From Aliiruegeria lutimaris (GTDB taxonomy: Bacteria; Pseudomonadota; Alphaproteobacteria; Rhodobacterales; Rhodobacteraceae): a DNA stretch of 64,000 nt. The notes beneath the pieces are model-generated. The model did no database searches. It had not been told where the DNA came from and worked only from the letters and a program-made list of their open reading frames with translations. Shown here one piece after another: positions 48,803-58,882 of the stretch; position 1 is the stretch's first letter, and each line of letters starts with the position of its first letter. The position numbers and the translations under genes were made by a program. The stretch is from assembly GCF_900099935.1 (NCBI RefSeq), contig NZ_FNEK01000006.1, forward strand, positions 51,344 through 115,343. Direction: 5' to 3'.

Positions 48803-49417
48803 TTACGCCCGCTCCAGCGCCAGGCGCAGACCGAGGGCCGCAAAGATCGCGGCAAAGGAACGGTTGAGCCAGCGCATGGCTTTCTCGCTCGACAGGACGG
48901 CATCGCGCGCGGCGGCAGCAAAGATGCCGTAGCCGACAAAGACAACGAAGGTCATGAGCATGAACACCGCGCCAAGCAACATCATTTCGCCATTCGCCGC
49001 CAGCGGATTGCCCGACAGGAAGGGCGGCAAAAGGGCGAGGAAGAAAATCGAGAGTTTCGGGTTCAGGATGTTGATGAGCGCACCACGCCGGGCGATGGCC
49101 CAGGGCTGCGGTTTGCCCTGGCTGGGCGATATTGCCAGCGTGCCACCGGAGCGGAGGGCTTGCCAGGCGAGCCAGAGAAGGTAGGCGACGCCGGCGAACT
49201 TCACCGCCTGGAACAGAATGGCCGAGGTATGCAGAACCGCTGCCAGCCCGAGAATCGCGGCTGTCAGGTGAGGCAGGATCCCGACATTGCATCCCAGGGC
49301 GGCCCAAACAGACGCGCGGCGCCCTTGTCCCAGCCCGATGGCAAGCGTGTAGATGACGCCCGTTCCCGGTGCGATCACGACCACGAAAGCAGTCAGAAGG
49401 AATTGCAGCGAGATCAT
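48803..49417 (-). CDS. LysE/RhtB-family amino acid exporter
   Basis: A 204-aa membrane protein with six hydrophobic helices. [20 protein letters not shown] at residues 15-34 and [18 protein letters not shown] are LysE/RhtB family landmarks. The export substrate is not evident. The start overlaps the stop of ispH by four bases, so the pair is translationally coupled; the longer open frame upstream is the ispH shadow. Confidence 0.9.
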   Translation of the reverse strand: MISLQFLLTAFVVVIAPGTGVIYTLAIGLGQGRRASVWAALGCNVGILPHLTAAILGLAAVLHTSAILFQAVKFAGVAYLLWLAWQALRSGGTLAISPSQGKPQPWAIARRGALINILNPKLSIFFLALLPPFLSGNPLAANGEMMLLGAVFMLMTFVVFVGYGIFAAAARDAVLSSEKAMRWLNRSFAAIFAALGLRLALERA

Positions 49418-50367
49418 TTGGCGGCTTCCCGGAGGACGCGCGGCACCTTGAACTCCACCCTTTCGATGGCGGTTTCCACCTGCTCGACGGAGACCTCGTA
49501 ACGCTCGGAGAAAGCATCGATTACCTCGCGCACCAGCACTTCCGGGGCCGAGGCGCCGGCGGTGATGCCAAGCGTCGTGATCCCTTCCAGGGCCCGCCAG
49601 TCGATGTCGCCGGCTCGCTGTACGAGTTGCGAGTAATCGCAACCAGCCCGTGCGCCGACTTCGACCAGCCGGCGTGAATTCGATGAGTTCGGCGCGCCGA
49701 TCACCAGGATTGCGTCAACCATGGGTGCCATCGCCTTGACCGCCTCCTGCCGGTTGGTCGTAGCGTAGCAGATATCCTCCTTGTGCGGTCCGATGATGGC
49801 GGGAAATCGGGCTTGAAGCGCGGCGACCACTCCGGCGGTGTCGTCGATGGAGAGAGTCGTCTGGGTGACATAGGCGAGGCGCTCCGGGTCGCGCACGTCG
49901 AGCGTGGCCACATCCGCGACCGTTTCCACAAGCAATACGTCGCCGTCGGACAACTGGCCCATGGTGCCGATGGTCTCGGGATGGCCGGCATGGCCGATCA
50001 TAACGATCTGAAGACCTTCCTCCGCATGCCGCTCGGCCTCGATATGCACCTTGCTGACCAAGGGGCAGGTCGCATCGACAAACACCATCTCCCGCCGCTC
50101 CGCCTCGGCCGGGACCGCTTTCGGTACCCCGTGGGCAGAGAAGATCACCGGCCGGTCCGTCGGGCACTCGTCGAGTTCTTCGACAAAGACGGCCCCCTTG
50201 TCGCGCAGTCCGTCAACGACGAAGCGGTTATGAACGATCTCGTGGCGGACAAAGACGGGCGCGCCCCATTTCTCGAGTGCCATCTCGACAATTTTGATGG
50301 CCCGGTCCACGCCGGCACAGAAGCCGCGCGGCGCAGCGAGATACAGAGTCAGGGCAGGTTTGGTCAT
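49414..50367 (-). CDS. ispH: 4-hydroxy-3-methylbut-2-enyl diphosphate reductase
   Basis: Last enzyme of the MEP isoprenoid pathway, an iron-sulfur protein making IPP and DMAPP. The 317-aa protein has the three cluster cysteines in [24 protein letters not shown] and [14 protein letters not shown], with the conserved SAHGVP and [14 protein letters not shown]. The ATG at MTKPALT follows GGAGG at five bases; a GTG two codons upstream overlaps that site and is less likely. Confidence 0.97.
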   Translation of the reverse strand: MTKPALTLYLAAPRGFCAGVDRAIKIVEMALEKWGAPVFVRHEIVHNRFVVDGLRDKGAVFVEELDECPTDRPVIFSAHGVPKAVPAEAERREMVFVDATCPLVSKVHIEAERHAEEGLQIVMIGHAGHPETIGTMGQLSDGDVLLVETVADVATLDVRDPERLAYVTQTTLSIDDTAGVVAALQARFPAIIGPHKEDICYATTNRQEAVKAMAPMVDAILVIGAPNSSNSRRLVEVGARAGCDYSQLVQRAGDIDWRALEGITTLGITAGASAPEVLVREVIDAFSERYEVSVEQVETAIERVEFKVPRVLREAAK

Positions 50368-50452
50368 GGGCACCTCCGGAGGTCAGGGGTAAGGCTTGGG
50401 CGCGGAGGCGTCCAGCGGAGAAATCGCAGCCTGTAACTGTTTGTGTGGGGTG

Positions 50453-50604
50453 AAGGGGGGGCGTCGCCCCCCACGCTCATGCGAGTGCTCCCCCCAGGAT
50501 ATTTGAGGAAAGAGGATCGGATATTTCCTCTACCATGATCTTTCCCAAAATATCCCCGACGGAGGCACGATCCCAAGGATCGTTCACGCGCGCAAAGCGC
50601 GCGC
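50453..50604 (-). repeat. Composite palindromic repeat (copy 6, reversed)
   Basis: Read on the minus strand the order is the same as in copies 2 and 5: GCGCGC-TTTGCGCGCG hairpin, ACGATCCTTGGGATCGTG, CCTCCGTCGGGGATATTTTGGG, a paired spacer (GATCATGGTAGAGGAAATATCC region), CCTCAAATATCCTGGGGGGAG and GGGGGGC-GAC-GCCCCCC. It lies between ispH and the NYN gene, both on the minus strand, and therefore follows the 3' end of the NYN gene. It is the only copy facing this way. Confidence 0.8.
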
Positions 50605-50705
50605 TGCCGAATGCCCAATATCCCCGAGGAATTAGAAGCGTTATAAAACGCGAAACGGCCCGCCAATAGGCAGACCGCTTGTTCCGTTCCAAAACGCAGG
50701 GCGGG

Positions 50706-51281
50706 TCAGTCGCGTGCGAACTCTTCGGTGCGCATCTGTTCCGGGCGGGGTTCGCGGGGCGGCCGGCCGATCACGTCTTTCAACTCGTCCAGCTCGATGA
50801 AGTTGTCGGCCTGGCGGCGCAGTTCGTCGGCGATCATCGGCGGCTGGCTGCGGATCGTGGAGACCACGGAGACCCGTACGCCGGAGCGCTGCAGGCTTTC
50901 GACCAGCGGGCGGAAGTCGCCATCGCCCGAGAACAGCACGATGTGGTCGACATGCGGCGCGAGTTCCATGGCATCGACCGTCAGCTCGATATCCATGTTG
51001 CCCTTCACCTTTCGGCGACCCTGGCTGTCGATATATTCCTTGGCCGGCTTGGTCACCATGGTGAAGCCGTTGTAGTGGAGCCAGTCCACCAGGGGCCGTA
51101 TTGGAGAGTAGTCGTCGTTTTCCAGAAGTGCCGTGTAGTAGAACGCTCGAAGAAGCTTGCCGCGGCGCATGAATTCCTGCCGGAGAAGCTTGTAGTCGAT
51201 GTCGAAGCCCAGGGCTTTCGCGGCGGCATAAAGATTCGAGCCGTCAATGAAGAGCGCAAGGCGTTCATCCCTGTAGAACAT
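50706..51281 (-). CDS. NYN-domain (LabA/DUF88) protein
   Basis: A 191-aa PIN-like protein of the NYN/LabA group, thought to be RNases. Acidic residues expected at the active site are seen in ALFIDGSNLYAAAK, GNMDIELTVDAMEL and VLFSGDGDFRPLVESL; VSVVSTIRSQPP follows. Start is the ATG at MFYRDERLAL; the upstream frame is not conserved. It is divergent from folK with 90 bases between. The target RNA is unknown. Confidence 0.9.
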   Translation of the reverse strand: MFYRDERLALFIDGSNLYAAAKALGFDIDYKLLRQEFMRRGKLLRAFYYTALLENDDYSPIRPLVDWLHYNGFTMVTKPAKEYIDSQGRRKVKGNMDIELTVDAMELAPHVDHIVLFSGDGDFRPLVESLQRSGVRVSVVSTIRSQPPMIADELRRQADNFIELDELKDVIGRPPREPRPEQMRTEEFARD

Positions 51282-51371
51282 AAAATATCCTTTCGGTATA
51301 CCGCGCGGACATGTGAGTGGTTGAGTGGATAACGTCCGCTGCGGAAAACGACTAAAAAAGGAAAAACCACT

Positions 51372-51959
51372 GTGCTGCAAGGTATATCACGTCATAATTC
51401 CGATACAAAGGCCGTGATTGCCCTAGGGTCGAATGTCGCATCCACGACGCTTTCCAGCGGAGGGCTTGTCAAGGCGGCTTTTTCTGCAGTCGAGAACGAC
51501 TCGGTTCGGCTCGTTTCCGCCAGCCGCCTCTATGCCACGCCTTGTGTCCCGGAAGGCGCCGGTCCCGATTATGTCAACGCGGTGGCGGTGGTGGAGACGG
51601 ATCTTTCGGCCGAGGCCCTGCTCGCTCGGCTGCACGAAATCGAAAAGGAGTTCGAGCGCAGGCGGGAGGGACGCTGGGCGTCACGGACACTCGATCTCGA
51701 CCTGCTGGATCATGGCGGGCACGTCGCGCCGAACCTGGAGACATGGCAGCAGTGGCACGACTTGCCGTTTGAGCAGCAGAAAACCCTGTTTCCCGACTGT
51801 ATGATCCTGCCCCATCCGCGCATCCAGGACCGGGCTTTCGTTCTTGTTCCTCTCGTCGAAATCGCACCAGACTGGCGCCATCCGGTCCTGCGACGCAGTG
51901 CGCGCGAACTTCTCGCGGAATTGACAGAGGATCAACTTGCCGGCATTCGTGCCATCTGA
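51372..51959 (+). CDS. folK: HPPK: hydroxymethyl-dihydropterin pyrophosphokinase
   Basis: Transfers pyrophosphate from ATP to 6-hydroxymethyl-dihydropterin, the step before FolP. The 195-aa protein has IALGSNVAS near the start, [26 protein letters not shown] in part, the catalytic [16 protein letters not shown] and [21 protein letters not shown]. It is some 30 residues longer than E. coli FolK, mainly through an insertion around residues 118-145. The start is a GTG, about 45 bases downstream of a likely promoter region shared with the NYN gene. Confidence 0.93.
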   Translation: MLQGISRHNSDTKAVIALGSNVASTTLSSGGLVKAAFSAVENDSVRLVSASRLYATPCVPEGAGPDYVNAVAVVETDLSAEALLARLHEIEKEFERRREGRWASRTLDLDLLDHGGHVAPNLETWQQWHDLPFEQQKTLFPDCMILPHPRIQDRAFVLVPLVEIAPDWRHPVLRRSARELLAELTEDQLAGIRAI

Positions 51960-51973
51960 ATCGAGCGAATCCC

Positions 51974-52002
51974 TTGCACTCCGTGGTAAGGGGATGTATC
52001 AG
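51974..52002 (+). promoter_or_regulatory. Putative promoter of rpoZ-rsh
   Basis: TTGCAC (51974-51979), a 17-base spacer and TATCAG (51997-52002) fit a sigma-70 promoter. It lies 35 bases before the rpoZ start. Based on pattern only. Confidence 0.35.
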
Positions 52003-52036
52003 ACACGCTCGCACCCCTGGCAAGCTGGAGTTCCCT

Positions 52037-52393
52037 ATGGCCCGCGTGACCGTAGAAGATTGTGTTGACAAGGTTCCGAACCGTTTCGAGCTCGTGATGC
52101 TCGCCGCGCATCGTGCGCGCGAGATCTCGTCGGGTTCCGAGATCACCGTGGACCGGGACAACGACAAGAACCCGGTCGTCGCCCTGCGCGAAATTGCGGA
52201 AGAAACGCAGCTTTCCGGCAATCTACGCGAGCGCATGATCGAGGCAAACCAGACCCAGATCGAGGTCGATGAGCCCGAAGAAGATTCCATGGCACTGCTG
52301 ATGGGCGCCGAGACTCCGGATCGTCCCGAGCCGGACGAAATGGACGAGGAAAAGATGCTGCGCGCTCTCATGGAAGCGCAGGAGCCGCGGTAA
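52037..52393 (+). CDS. rpoZ: RNA polymerase omega subunit
   Basis: A 118-aa omega subunit that helps assemble the beta-prime subunit and forms part of the ppGpp-binding site. It opens [31 protein letters not shown] in two adjoining conserved parts, followed by [12 protein letters not shown]; the acidic tail after residue 75 is typical of alphaproteobacteria. The rpoZ-rsh order is the same as in many proteobacteria and links the ppGpp enzyme with its target. Confidence 0.96.
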   Translation: MARVTVEDCVDKVPNRFELVMLAAHRAREISSGSEITVDRDNDKNPVVALREIAEETQLSGNLRERMIEANQTQIEVDEPEEDSMALLMGAETPDRPEPDEMDEEKMLRALMEAQEPR

Positions 52394-52431
52394 GACGCCA
52401 CGAAATGGCATTGTGACGAGCTTGTCCGCGC

Positions 52432-54570
52432 ATGATTGATGTCGAAGACCTTGTCGCGCTCGTTACTGCCTATAACCCGCGCAGCGACACCGGGAAGATC
52501 CGGGAGGCCTACGCCTTCGGACAGGAAATGCACGAGGGTCAGAACCGGCATTCGGGCGAGCCTTATTTCACCCATCCGGTCGCTGTTGCCGCGCTTCTGA
52601 CCGAGCAGCGGCTCGATGATGCGACGATCATCACCGCGCTTCTGCACGACACCGTCGAGGATACCCGCGCCTCCTATGTCGATGTCGAACGGCGCTTTGG
52701 CCGCGATGTGGCCGAACTGGTGGATGGCGTCACCAAGCTGACCAACCTGCAATTGTCGAGTTCGGAGACCAAGCAGGCGGAAAACTTCCGCAAACTGCTG
52801 ATCGCCATGTCCAAGGATCTTCGCGTGATCCTGGTCAAGCTTGCCGACCGGCTGCACAACATGCGGACGATCAAGTACCAGCGGCAGGAAAAGCAGATCC
52901 AGAAATCCCGCGAGACAATGGATATCTATGCCCCTCTGGCCGGCCGCATGGGTATGCAATGGATGCGTGAGGAGTTGGAGGACCTGGCCTTCCGTGTCCT
53001 CAACCCGGAGGGGCGTTCCTCCATTATCCGCCGTTTCATCACCCTGCAGCGCGAGACCGGCGACGTGATCCACAAGATCACCCACGATATGCGGTTGGAA
53101 CTGGACAAGGTCGGCATCGAGGCCGACGTGTTCGGCCGGGCCAAGAAACCCTACTCGATCTGGCGGAAGATGCAGGAGAAGGGACTCGGCTTCTCGCGCC
53201 TGTCGGATATCTACGGCTTCCGCGTGATCACCGAAGATGTGCAGGACTGCTACCGCGTGCTTGGAGCGATCCATCAGCGCTGGAAGGCGGTTCCGGGGCG
53301 GTTCAAGGACTATATCAGCCAGCCGAAATCCAACGGCTACCGCTCTATCCACACCACGGTTTCGGGGCGCGACGGCAAGCAGGTGGAAATCCAGATTCGC
53401 ACCCGCCAGATGCACGAGGTCGCCGAATCCGGCGTTGCCGCGCATTGGTCCTATCGCGACGGTGTGCGGGCCGAGAACCCCTTCGCGGTGGATCCGGCCG
53501 AGTGGATCTCGACCCTCTCGGAGCGGTTCAGCGAAAGCGACAACATCGATTTCCTCGAGCATATGAAGCTCGAGATGTATTCCGACCAGGTCTTTTGCTT
53601 CACGCCCAAGGGCGACGTGATCAAGCTGCCCAAGGGGGCGACCCCGCTCGATTATGCTTATGGCATCCACACGCGGATCGGCGACAAATGCGTCGGCGCC
53701 AAGATCGACGGTGTGCGCGTGCCACTCTGGACCCGTCTCAAGAACGGTCAGTCGGTGGAAATCATTACCGCCGAGGGGCAGCGTCCGCAGGCGACATGGC
53801 TTGATATCGTGGTGACCGGTCGGGCGAAATCCGCCATTCGCCGCTCCCTGCGCGAGGAAAACCGCGAGCGGTATATCAAGCTTGGCTCGGAACTGGCGCG
53901 GGTTGCCTTCGAGCATATCGGAAAGATCTCCACACCCAAGGCGTTGCAGACGGCGGCAAAACAGCTTGGGTTGCAGGATCACAAGGAGTTGCTTGCGCGG
54001 CTCGGATCGGCGGAACTCACCGCGCGCGACGTTGTCTCGACGCTCTATCCCGAACTGGCCGCCCGCGAAGGCGAAGAGGTCGAAAGGGAACGTGCCGTTC
54101 TCGGCCTCGCGGCGGATCAGACTCCAACCCGCGGCAAATGCTGTCAACCGGTTCCCGGCGAGCGGATCGTTGGCATCACCTATCGCGGCCAGGGGGTCGT
54201 GGTGCATGCCATCGACTGTCCGACCCTGGTCGAACTGGAAGACCAGCCCGACCGTTGGGTCGATCTGCATTGGCATTCGGGGTTGCACCCGGCCGTCTAT
54301 ACGGTGACGCTGGAAATGACGATCAGCAACGACGCTGGTGTGCTGGGTCGAATCTGCACATTGATCGGGGAGCAGAAGGCCAATATCTCGAACCTGGAAT
54401 TCGTGGACAGAAAACCGGACTATTATCGCCTCGAAATCGACGTGGACCTGCGCGATGTCGAACATCTTCATATGGTCATGACGGCGTTGGAGGCGGATAA
54501 CGATGTGGCGATGGTCCAACGTCTCCGGAATGCCGATCGCAAGACGCAGGGCCTTGCGGAATTCGAGTGA
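52432..54570 (+). CDS. rsh: Bifunctional (p)ppGpp synthetase/hydrolase (Rsh)
   Basis: A 712-aa Rel/Spo homologue that makes and degrades (p)ppGpp in the stringent response. Domains: HD hydrolase (about 25-200; YFTHPVAVAALL, LLHDTVEDT, KLADRLHNMRT, all intact), synthetase (about 240-350; YGFRVITEDVQDCYRVLG, PKSNGYRSIHTTV, EIQIRTRQMHEVAE), TGS (about 390-450), a zinc-finger-like region with GKCCQPVPG, and a C-terminal ACT domain (about 635-705). Both activities appear intact, as expected for the single alphaproteobacterial Rsh. Confidence 0.96.
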   Translation: MIDVEDLVALVTAYNPRSDTGKIREAYAFGQEMHEGQNRHSGEPYFTHPVAVAALLTEQRLDDATIITALLHDTVEDTRASYVDVERRFGRDVAELVDGVTKLTNLQLSSSETKQAENFRKLLIAMSKDLRVILVKLADRLHNMRTIKYQRQEKQIQKSRETMDIYAPLAGRMGMQWMREELEDLAFRVLNPEGRSSIIRRFITLQRETGDVIHKITHDMRLELDKVGIEADVFGRAKKPYSIWRKMQEKGLGFSRLSDIYGFRVITEDVQDCYRVLGAIHQRWKAVPGRFKDYISQPKSNGYRSIHTTVSGRDGKQVEIQIRTRQMHEVAESGVAAHWSYRDGVRAENPFAVDPAEWISTLSERFSESDNIDFLEHMKLEMYSDQVFCFTPKGDVIKLPKGATPLDYAYGIHTRIGDKCVGAKIDGVRVPLWTRLKNGQSVEIITAEGQRPQATWLDIVVTGRAKSAIRRSLREENRERYIKLGSELARVAFEHIGKISTPKALQTAAKQLGLQDHKELLARLGSAELTARDVVSTLYPELAAREGEEVERERAVLGLAADQTPTRGKCCQPVPGERIVGITYRGQGVVVHAIDCPTLVELEDQPDRWVDLHWHSGLHPAVYTVTLEMTISNDAGVLGRICTLIGEQKANISNLEFVDRKPDYYRLEIDVDLRDVEHLHMVMTALEADNDVAMVQRLRNADRKTQGLAEFE

Positions 54571-54583
54571 AAGGTCGTGAGGC

Positions 54584-55270
54584 GTGGTCTTCAAGCGACG
54601 TGACAGACGTAGCTGGCTACGGATCGTGGGCGAAAGCCTCTGGCCACGCGGTGGCTGGGGGCGTGCTGCGATCTATGTCAAGCATCGTATCCGCCGCTTG
54701 CCCGACAAGCCGCACCGAATCGCGCGCGGCATCTTTGCAGGGGTCTTCGTCTCCTTCACGCCCTTTTACGGCTTTCACTTCCTGACAGCCTATATCGTCG
54801 CGAAAACAGTTGGTGGGAACATTTTGGCCGCGATCCTGGCCACATTCTTTGGCAATCCCATCACGTTCCCCTTCATCGCCGCCATCGCGCTCAAGATGGG
54901 GTATTGGATCCTGGACCTGGAAATCGCGCCACATGTGGCCGCGCGCCTTCACGAGGGGGGCGCCGAGGAAATGAGCGCAAGCCTGATGGAGAAGTTTTCC
55001 GGCGCCTTCGCCGACCTCTGGGCCAATTTCCTGACGTTTTTCAACGGCGAAGTCGCCAATTGGCATCGGCTCGATGTCTTCTTCGAAGAGGTCTTCCTGC
55101 CGTTTCTCGTTGGCGGGATCATTCCCGGAATCATCGTCGGCCTCATCGCCTATCACATCACACTGCCGCTGATCACAGCCTATCAGAACCGCCGCCAGAT
55201 GCGGCTTCAGCGCAAGATCAAGGAACTCCAGGCCGCCGGCCAGCCGAAGATCTCCGAGCCCGGGCATTGA
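54584..55270 (+). CDS. DUF2062 membrane protein
   Basis: A 228-aa protein with DUF2062: RIARGIFAGVFVSFTPFYGFHFLTAYIVAK in two parts, then ILAAILATFFGNPITFPFIA. Three to four membrane helices are visible, with a further pair near residues 175-205. The function is unknown. The start is GTG, 13 bases after rsh. In Rhodobacter-type genomes the gene follows rsh as here, but the usual pdxJ-acpS-lepB genes are absent; repeat copy 7 and parC come next. Confidence 0.87.
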   Translation: MVFKRRDRRSWLRIVGESLWPRGGWGRAAIYVKHRIRRLPDKPHRIARGIFAGVFVSFTPFYGFHFLTAYIVAKTVGGNILAAILATFFGNPITFPFIAAIALKMGYWILDLEIAPHVAARLHEGGAEEMSASLMEKFSGAFADLWANFLTFFNGEVANWHRLDVFFEEVFLPFLVGGIIPGIIVGLIAYHITLPLITAYQNRRQMRLQRKIKELQAAGQPKISEPGH

Positions 55271-55398
55271 GCACCTGCCGGTGCAAATTCCTCGAGAAAT
55301 GGCTGAAATTGCGTTTTCCCACCTCACGGCCTCGCCTGCTACGCAAATTCAGACACGCGATGTCTCCGCTTTTCCCAAAGCGCCATAAAGACCCTTTT

Positions 55399-55607
55399 GC
55401 CTCCGGTGGGGATATTTTCTGTCAGAAGAAAACAGGCGCGCCCGGGTCCGGGCCGCGGAACCGGGCGTCTTCTCCTGACACGGCCATCGGCGTCCCCGCC
55501 TGTGCCGTGGACCTACCTTCACGTGTCTCGGTTAATTTCCGGTTTTCTTCTGACCGGAAATATCCCGGGGGAGGCGCGGCTTGCCGCGACGGGGGCAGCG
55601 CCCCCAC
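55399..55607 (+). repeat. Composite palindromic repeat (copy 7, enlarged)
   Basis: The longest copy, about 210 bases. It begins GCCTCCGGTGGGGATATTTTCTGTCAGAAGAAAAC in adjoining parts. A long GC-rich spacer holds a partial partner arm (GTCTTCTCCTGAC), and a second partner TTTTCTTCTGACCGGAAATATCCCGGGGGAG follows, in parts, ending in GGGGGC-A-GCGCCCCC. Thus one left arm has two possible right arms, as if a second half had been inserted. It fills the gap between the convergent DUF2062 and parC genes. Confidence 0.82.
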
Positions 55608-55611
55608 TTGC

Positions 55612-57960
55612 TCAGGAAAACTGGTTGTCGCGCGGGAAGCCGTAGGGCGGCTGACGGCCGACGCCGGCGCGCTTGCCGATGTAAGGCGAAAGATCCTTCT
55701 CGTGGCGTGTCTGGCCATTCGGCATAAGCCATTTCAGGCCGGCCTCCACGTAGAACGTCGTGATATCCGACAGCCCGCCATCCAGTTCCAACATGCCCTG
55801 CCGACCGCGGGTCTGGTTGTATTTCTGGATCCGAACTCCCTTGCCTCTGGTCATCTCGGGCAACTCATCGACCGGGAAAATCAGGAATTTCCGGTTCTTC
55901 GAGATTACCGCGACATGGTCGCCTTCGACCGGTTTGCAGATATGCGCGCTTACCTCGCCCTTCACGTTCAGCACCTGCTTGCCTGAGCGCGTTTGGGCGA
56001 GCACCTCATCGGAGGGAACCACGAAGCCATCGCCCGCCGTCGAGGCCACGAGCAGGCGCGTGCCCGCGCGGTGAATCATCAGCGAGACGATCTCTGCCTC
56101 GTTGGGCAGATCCACCATGAGCCGCACCGGTTCGCCCATGCCGCGCCCACCGGGAAGCTGGGAGGCGGACAGCGTGTAGAAGCGGCCATTGCTGCCAAAG
56201 ACCAGCAGGCGATCAGTCGTTTCGGCGTGGAACAGGAACCGGCCTTCGTCGCCATCCTTGAATTTCAGCTCCGAATCCAAGGCGATATGGCCCTTCATGG
56301 CCCGGATCCAGCCCATCTTGGAGCAGACGACCGTAATTGGTTCGCGGTCGATCATCGCTTCGAGGGGAACCTCGGACACCTCGACGGCCTGGGCGAATTG
56401 TGTGCGGCGCTCGCCGCCGGGGACCTTCTTGCCGAACTTGGCGCGAACCTCTTTCAACTCCTCGCCAATGCGGGTCCATTGCAGGTCCTCGCTGTCGAGC
56501 AGGTCCTGCAGGCCGGCCCGTTCTTCCAGAAGCGCTTCCTGCTCGGAGAGGAGTTCCATCTCCTCCAGCTTGCGCAAGCTGCGCAGCCGCATGTTCAGGA
56601 TCGCCTCGGCCTGCACATCGGAGAGCGATCCCTCGTCGCCCTCGGCCAGCGGGGCAGGGGGCACGTAATCGGCCTCCGACATCGCGCGCGGGAAGGTGCC
56701 GCCCCAGCGTTCGCGCATCAGCGCGTCCTTGGGCGAGGCGTCATAGCGGATGATATCGATCACGCGGTCGAGATTGAGGAAGGCGATGATGAAGCCTTCG
56801 AGCACTTCGAGCCGGTGGTCGATCTTTTCCATCCGGTGCTGCGCGCGCCGGATAAGCACCTCTCGGCGGTGATCGAGGAAGGCGCGCAGCACCTCCTTGA
56901 GCGAGCAGACCTTGGGCGTGCGCCCGTCGATCAGCACGTTCATGTTCATCGAGAAACGGCTTTCGAGATCCGAGCTGCGAAACAGCATGTTCATCAGCAC
57001 ATCCGCTTCCACGTTGCGCGAACGCGGCTCCAGCACAATGCGGATATCTTCGGCGCTCTCGTCGCGCACATCGCCCAGGATCGGGACCTTCTTGGTCTGG
57101 ATCAGCTCGGCAATTTTCTCGATCAGCTTGGACTTCTGCACCTGGTAAGGGATCTCGGTGACCACGATCTGCCACTGGCCGCGGCCGATCTCCTCGATCT
57201 CCCAACGCGAGCGCAGGCGGAACGCCCCGCGCCCGGTGCGATAGGCCTCGGCGATGTTCTCTGGCGGCTCGACGATCACACCGCCGGTCGGGAAATCCGG
57301 GCCCGGGATGTAGTTGAGCAGCGTCTCGTCGCGCGCGTCCGGCGTTTTGATCAGGTGCAGGCAGGCCTGGACCAGTTCGTCGAGATTGTGCGGCGGGATG
57401 TTGGTGGCCATGCCGACCGCGATCCCGCTCGATCCGTTGGCGAGCAGGTTCGGGAAAGAGGCCGGCAGCACTTCGGGTTCTGTGAGCGTGCCGTCATAGT
57501 TTTCGCGGAAATCGACGGAGTTCTCGGTCAGCCCTTCCAGCAGCGCCTCGGAAGCGCCGGTCAGCCGGGCCTCGGTGTAGCGCGAGGCGGCGGGGTTGTC
57601 GCCGTCGATATTGCCGAAATTGCCCTGGCCGTCGACCAGCGGGTAGCGGATAACGAAATCCTGAGCGAGCCGCGCCATCGCGTCATAAATCGCCGCGTCG
57701 CCGTGGGGGTGATAGTTGCCCATCACGTCGCCGGAGATCTTGGCCGATTTCCGATAGGCCCCGGTCGATGTCAGCCGCAGCTCGCGCATGGCGTAGAGAA
57801 TGCGCCGATGCACGGGCTTGAGCCCGTCGCGGGCATCGGGGAGCGCGCGGTGCATGATCGTGGAAAGCGCATAGGTCAGGTAGCGTTCGCCGATCGCCCG
57901 GCGCAACGGTTCGGCGGTCTCTTTCGGGGTCATCTTGGGGTCGTTTGCGTCGTCGCTCAT
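55612..57960 (-). CDS. parC: DNA topoisomerase IV subunit A
   Basis: Decatenates daughter chromosomes together with ParE. The 782-aa protein opens with the breakage-reunion domain: [34 protein letters not shown] in parts, [26 protein letters not shown], and the catalytic tyrosine in [11 protein letters not shown]. The quinolone region around HPHGDAA looks wild type. The C-terminal third has beta-pinwheel-like repeats ([27 protein letters not shown]). The length and order fit ParC rather than GyrA. parE is not in the window. Confidence 0.95.
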   Translation of the reverse strand: MSDDANDPKMTPKETAEPLRRAIGERYLTYALSTIMHRALPDARDGLKPVHRRILYAMRELRLTSTGAYRKSAKISGDVMGNYHPHGDAAIYDAMARLAQDFVIRYPLVDGQGNFGNIDGDNPAASRYTEARLTGASEALLEGLTENSVDFRENYDGTLTEPEVLPASFPNLLANGSSGIAVGMATNIPPHNLDELVQACLHLIKTPDARDETLLNYIPGPDFPTGGVIVEPPENIAEAYRTGRGAFRLRSRWEIEEIGRGQWQIVVTEIPYQVQKSKLIEKIAELIQTKKVPILGDVRDESAEDIRIVLEPRSRNVEADVLMNMLFRSSDLESRFSMNMNVLIDGRTPKVCSLKEVLRAFLDHRREVLIRRAQHRMEKIDHRLEVLEGFIIAFLNLDRVIDIIRYDASPKDALMRERWGGTFPRAMSEADYVPPAPLAEGDEGSLSDVQAEAILNMRLRSLRKLEEMELLSEQEALLEERAGLQDLLDSEDLQWTRIGEELKEVRAKFGKKVPGGERRTQFAQAVEVSEVPLEAMIDREPITVVCSKMGWIRAMKGHIALDSELKFKDGDEGRFLFHAETTDRLLVFGSNGRFYTLSASQLPGGRGMGEPVRLMVDLPNEAEIVSLMIHRAGTRLLVASTAGDGFVVPSDEVLAQTRSGKQVLNVKGEVSAHICKPVEGDHVAVISKNRKFLIFPVDELPEMTRGKGVRIQKYNQTRGRQGMLELDGGLSDITTFYVEAGLKWLMPNGQTRHEKDLSPYIGKRAGVGRQPPYGFPRDNQFS

Positions 57961-58112
57961 GAAGGGTGTGTATCCAAGCAGGCAGGGGCGAACAAGCGCG
58001 ACGCGTCGTAGAAATTGCCTCTCGGTGCGCTATCTTCTGGATGAATGTGTTATTATCTAAATCCAAAGTTTTTTGTTGCTGATTCTCTTGTGTGTTTCCA
58101 GGGAGGTGTTCG

Positions 58113-58817
58113 ATGCTCGGACGTTATATTGCAGGGACATTGCTGGTCCTCGGGGTTGCTATGATGGTGGCGCCCGATACCCCTGAAAAGAAATCCGCCG
58201 TTACCGTTGCCAGGACAGAAACCTCGCCGGTAGCGCTTGCTACGGCCGAGCCCGAGGCGATGGCCGCAGCGGTGCGTAATTCCTCCGACAGCATGGCCGA
58301 ACGTCCGGCCCCGATTCAGGCGCCGGTAAGCGATCCGGAACCCACGGCCATCCAGGCCGGTGTGCACGCTGCTCTCGCGCAGGCTCTCGCGCTCGACGCG
58401 ACGGAGACATCCGCAGAAGCGCCGCTGGAACCTGCGGGTGAGCTTGTGCCGGTGGCCGAAGCACCGCTTCCGGCAGAGACCGAGGCCGATACCGCGCTTC
58501 TCGCGGGCCTGACGCTGGACATGGACGCCTCGACCGAACCCTTCCTGCGTTTGCCAGGGCAAGCCGCCGCAACTGCCACCCAGTCGGATACGCTGGCCGA
58601 GCGGAACGGGCGCATGATGTTTGTGACCGGCACACGGGTGAATGTGCGCGCTGGCCCATCCACGCAGTATCGTGTCGTGGACACGGTGGCCTATGGCGAC
58701 TCGGTGGAACTGGTTGCCTATGAGGGTGACGGTTGGGCACGCATTCGTATTGGAAATAGCGACATGGTCGGTTTCATGTCGCGCAATTTCCTCGACAACG
58801 AGTTGTCCGGCGGCTGA
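58113..58817 (+). CDS. Exported protein with C-terminal bacterial SH3 domain
   Basis: A 234-aa protein: N-terminal hydrophobic segment (IAGTLLVLGVAMMVA), a long Ala/Glu/Pro-rich linker (25-165) and an SH3 domain (about 168-228) with VTGTRVNVRAGPSTQYRVVDTV, GDSVELVAYEGDGWARI and GFMSRNFL. Such domains bind peptidoglycan or partner proteins in the periplasm. The ATG is preceded by GGGAGG; a start seven codons upstream lacks a good site. It is divergent from parC. Confidence 0.85.
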   Translation: MLGRYIAGTLLVLGVAMMVAPDTPEKKSAVTVARTETSPVALATAEPEAMAAAVRNSSDSMAERPAPIQAPVSDPEPTAIQAGVHAALAQALALDATETSAEAPLEPAGELVPVAEAPLPAETEADTALLAGLTLDMDASTEPFLRLPGQAAATATQSDTLAERNGRMMFVTGTRVNVRAGPSTQYRVVDTVAYGDSVELVAYEGDGWARIRIGNSDMVGFMSRNFLDNELSGG

Positions 58818-58882
58818 TCCAAGACAGGTTGAACACCTTGGTCTGAAAAGGCAGTAGGGGGCAAATAATCAAAGGCCCCCTC

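Noticed and set aside
51574..54594. A 1006-codon open frame on the minus strand
   Set aside because: It is antisense to folK, rpoZ and rsh together. All three have clear motifs on the plus strand.
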